DNA of 64,000 bases from Dyadobacter chenwenxiniae (GTDB lineage: Bacteria > Bacteroidota > Bacteroidia > Cytophagales > Spirosomataceae): contig NZ_CP094997.1 of the NCBI RefSeq assembly GCF_022869785.1, positions 186,001-250,000 of the forward strand. Direction: 5' to 3'. The position numbers and the translations under genes are program-made. Of the stretch, positions 61,841-64,000 are shown in pieces. The notes under the pieces were generated by a model. That model was not told where the DNA came from. It saw only the letters and a program-made list of their open reading frames with translations, and did not search any database. Numbering within the stretch: the stretch's first letter is position 1; every line of letters begins with the position of its first letter.

Positions 61841-63069
61841 TTGCGTTTCAATTGGAACATGCTGATTATTTTTTGCTCTTCATACAATCGATGATAGCAG
61901 TATAAAACAAGTGCGGTGGTAATAACATAATAATAGGAGACCAGAAAGTCTGATGACAGGGATGTTACCATGATCATCCACAAATAGTATTTCAGATAAT
62001 AGTGGTCAGCGTCAACTGGTATTGTGAAGCTCTTAATAAATAGCATTGCAAAGCCGATAATTGCCAATACGCCAAATGTGACATAAACTTCGACCAGCCC
62101 GACATCAGAAAGGAAATATCCGTATTCCAAGCTTAATGCATTCAGTCTTTTGCCGTAATTGGATGTCTCATTAAAGAACCCATTTCCAAAAATCTGACTC
62201 ACTGTGTTTGGTGTAAATTCGGTGAGAAAGTATTTAGCGGACACGATACGAATGTATTCATCGCCAGCAGATGCATCCGCCTTTTGCTGCTCGGCCAAGC
62301 CTCTGCTAATTGGATTATCGGAAACCAAAAAAAGATAACAGCCCAGACCGAATGTGGCTATGGTGGCTATTTTTAGCGGCAATTTCACATTGCGGAGAAA
62401 ATGCAGCATGTATATGAATAGCATAACAGCGATAGTTTGACGGGTCACCTGCAACACATTTACGATTAACCCAATTGCTGCATACCCCGTCCAGATCAAA
62501 CGGTATTTTACATCGCTAGTGACTTTGTTAATTGCAATAAAGCATGCAAGAAAAAAGACGCCGCCCCCTGGAAAATTTACGCGGATAATGCCTCTGTCCT
62601 CTTTAAATTCTTCAACAGTGCCAAAGTAGATTGTTCCCGTATGAGTGAGCTGAAAAATGAATAGCAGCATGTATAGCAAGCCGTAGATCAACACTATATT
62701 TTCAATAGTCCTGATAGATATATTTGAACTAAGCAGGTAGAAGAAGATAAACCACATCATGTACGGAATCGTAGAGACGCTATGTTCCAATCCCTGGCCC
62801 CAAGTGTATTTTGCCATAAAAATGGATATCACAATGGAGATACATATCAACTGGATCGGCAAAACAAATCCTCCCTTATAACTGAAAAATTTGGGTGCAG
62901 AAATTAAAATCGCTGCGACCATATAGGCATAGCAAATATTCTTCAAGATTCCATTCTGGGCAGCAACAGCTCCAAAATACTTCAGAGAGCAGATCACAAG
63001 GAAAAACAGAAATACTGTTTTCTTGTCTGTAAGAATCTCACGTGTACTTGGGTAAGTTAAGGATTGCAT
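61837..63069 (-). CDS. Polytopic membrane protein, candidate O-antigen/EPS polymerase
   Basis: The 410-residue protein has roughly ten to twelve membrane segments and a large loop in the second half (RGLAEQQKADASAGDEYIRIVSAKYFLTEF), the pattern of Wzy/O-antigen-ligase-type polymerases, which are poorly conserved in sequence. Position next to a flippase and glycosyltransferases supports that role. It begins 11 bases after the flippase stop. Confidence 0.72.
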   Translation of the reverse strand: MQSLTYPSTREILTDKKTVFLFFLVICSLKYFGAVAAQNGILKNICYAYMVAAILISAPKFFSYKGGFVLPIQLICISIVISIFMAKYTWGQGLEHSVSTIPYMMWFIFFYLLSSNISIRTIENIVLIYGLLYMLLFIFQLTHTGTIYFGTVEEFKEDRGIIRVNFPGGGVFFLACFIAINKVTSDVKYRLIWTGYAAIGLIVNVLQVTRQTIAVMLFIYMLHFLRNVKLPLKIATIATFGLGCYLFLVSDNPISRGLAEQQKADASAGDEYIRIVSAKYFLTEFTPNTVSQIFGNGFFNETSNYGKRLNALSLEYGYFLSDVGLVEVYVTFGVLAIIGFAMLFIKSFTIPVDADHYYLKYYLWMIMVTSLSSDFLVSYYYVITTALVLYCYHRLYEEQKIISMFQLKRN

Positions 63070-63079
63070 TGCAATAGGA

Positions 63080-64000
63080 TTAGCTGGCCTTTATTTGAGT
63101 AAACTTCTTCATCAATGGCTGGATGTACTCACTGAGGCTCGAAAGCTTAAAGAATTCTTTATTAAATGGATTTATGCCTTTCCTTGCCAGTACGATGCAC
63201 ATGCTTACCAGAATAAACAGCTCAGTGGCAAGCCAGTTAAATGTCGTTCCCAGATAGCCCCATTGTTTGACCAGTACCAGATTTAAAAGTATGCTGACCA
63301 CTGCAGCCAAGGCAGATATTTTGAAAAATTCAGCGTCCATACCCAAATTGAGCATGATCTGAATGCCAAATACATTGTTCAATGAAAACAGCAGCGGAAC
63401 AATTGCTAAAATTTGGAAGACCGGAATGGCAGCATTAAATTTTGCTCCATAGAATAGGGTTATTACGAAGGGCCCAAGTACAAACATTGCCACCGACGCA
63501 GCGCCTATAAAAACCACAATAAGCGGAATTAGTTTTTGCACGACATGCAGCCCTTGCTGGCGCCCTTCTCCAAATGCTTTCCCTATGTAAGGGTAAAACG
63601 CTTGCGCCAGGGGCATTGCCAAAACGGACTGTGCTATGATAATCAGACGCTGTCCGGCCGTATAATATCCAACCTGCTCCTGGCTTTGGAAGAGACCGAG
63701 TATTACGGTATTTGTACTTGAATAGAGATTGACGAATATTAATGACAGGAAGATGGTTTTTTCTTCCCAAAGCACCGACATACACCTGCTTAATGGTATG
63801 CGGATAAATTTGAGTTTGTATCGCTGGATTGCCCAAAAGAATGAAAACAGGCCAACAATAGTTTGTGACATGCCAATCAAAAGGGGCTGCCAGATATAAT
63901 CTTCATTCCTACGCACCACCAAAATGATCGAGACGGTAAATAACAGCCTGCTGACCAAATTGAAAAGAGCTACTTTTGACAAGTCCTGCATGGCCTGGAA
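63080..64000 (-). CDS. Oligosaccharide flippase (Wzx type), 5' end beyond window
   Basis: The frame is open to the right edge, where it reads FQAMQDL, so the true start lies outside; the first ATG inside the window (63991) is internal. About 307 residues are visible and align throughout with the C-terminal two thirds of the flippase at 25195 (LGLFQS, YYTAGQ, YPYIGKAFGEG, NVFGIQIM). It would export the lipid-linked unit of the second cluster. Confidence 0.9.
   Translation of the reverse strand, partial: FQAMQDLSKVALFNLVSRLLFTVSIILVVRRNEDYIWQPLLIGMSQTIVGLFSFFWAIQRYKLKFIRIPLSRCMSVLWEEKTIFLSLIFVNLYSSTNTVILGLFQSQEQVGYYTAGQRLIIIAQSVLAMPLAQAFYPYIGKAFGEGRQQGLHVVQKLIPLIVVFIGAASVAMFVLGPFVITLFYGAKFNAAIPVFQILAIVPLLFSLNNVFGIQIMLNLGMDAEFFKISALAAVVSILLNLVLVKQWGYLGTTFNWLATELFILVSMCIVLARKGINPFNKEFFKLSSLSEYIQPLMKKFTQIKAS

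Overview
The window reads as chromosomal DNA of a Bacteroidota (Bacteroidetes) bacterium, most likely a Cytophagales member of the Dyadobacter/Spirosoma kind. The grounds are proteins with type IX secretion (T9SS) C-terminal sorting domains, a DUF1800/DUF1501 pair, PHP-type capsule phosphatase next to a Wza/Wzc pair, and promoter elements of the Bacteroidetes TAnnTTTG type. The genus is inference; no rRNA, tRNA, CRISPR array or insertion sequence was seen.

Region 1 (1-36357) is a capsule/exopolysaccharide locus, nearly all on the minus strand. In transcription order it runs wzi-like, cpsB-like PHP phosphatase, wza, wzc, a 28-bp perfect hairpin with two tiny ORFs, manC, fcl, gmd, a Wzx-type flippase, glf, an acyltransferase, a GlfT-like glycosyltransferase, another GT2, an EpsG-like polymerase, two GT4 enzymes, an epimerase, a secreted beta-helix protein and a WecB/TagA/CpsF transferase. 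Many junctions overlap by 4 to 38 bases, so this looks like one long transcription unit. The sugars implied are GDP-L-fucose, UDP-galactofuranose and, from a partial rmlD at the left edge, dTDP-rhamnose. The stretch around 19.5-26.6 kb is visibly more A+T-rich than its flanks, as expected for an exchangeable serotype cassette. The WcaJ-like initiating transferase (885-2252) is cut off from the rest by a plus-strand block.

That plus-strand block (2801-13478) is the most striking part: a DUF1800 protein, a DUF1501 protein and a giant secreted protein of about 2490 residues with 21 tandem repeats of about 100 residues and a T9SS sorting domain. The repeats are arranged as a higher-order array: three divergent founders, three near-identical 1245-bp blocks (types A-B-C-D), then two near-identical 933-bp blocks (A-C-D'). 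A smaller T9SS protein at 54196-55398 shares its N-terminal domain.

Region 2 (36469-54004) is mixed: an ABC exporter, a DUF1080 protein, a DUF1905 protein, an AraC regulator divergent from an aldehyde dehydrogenase plus DUF779 unit, a DEAD-box RNA helicase, a DUF1361 membrane protein, methyltransferases, a TruC-like pseudouridine synthase, two more AraC regulators, two lipoproteins, a broken S41 peptidase and an epoxide hydrolase.

Region 3 (55438-64000, minus strand, running off the right edge) is a second polysaccharide cluster with a flippase paralogous to that of region 1, a candidate polymerase, four glycosyltransferases, a serine-acetyltransferase-like enzyme, an Alg14/PssD-like subunit without an adjacent Alg13/PssE partner, and an acyltransferase.
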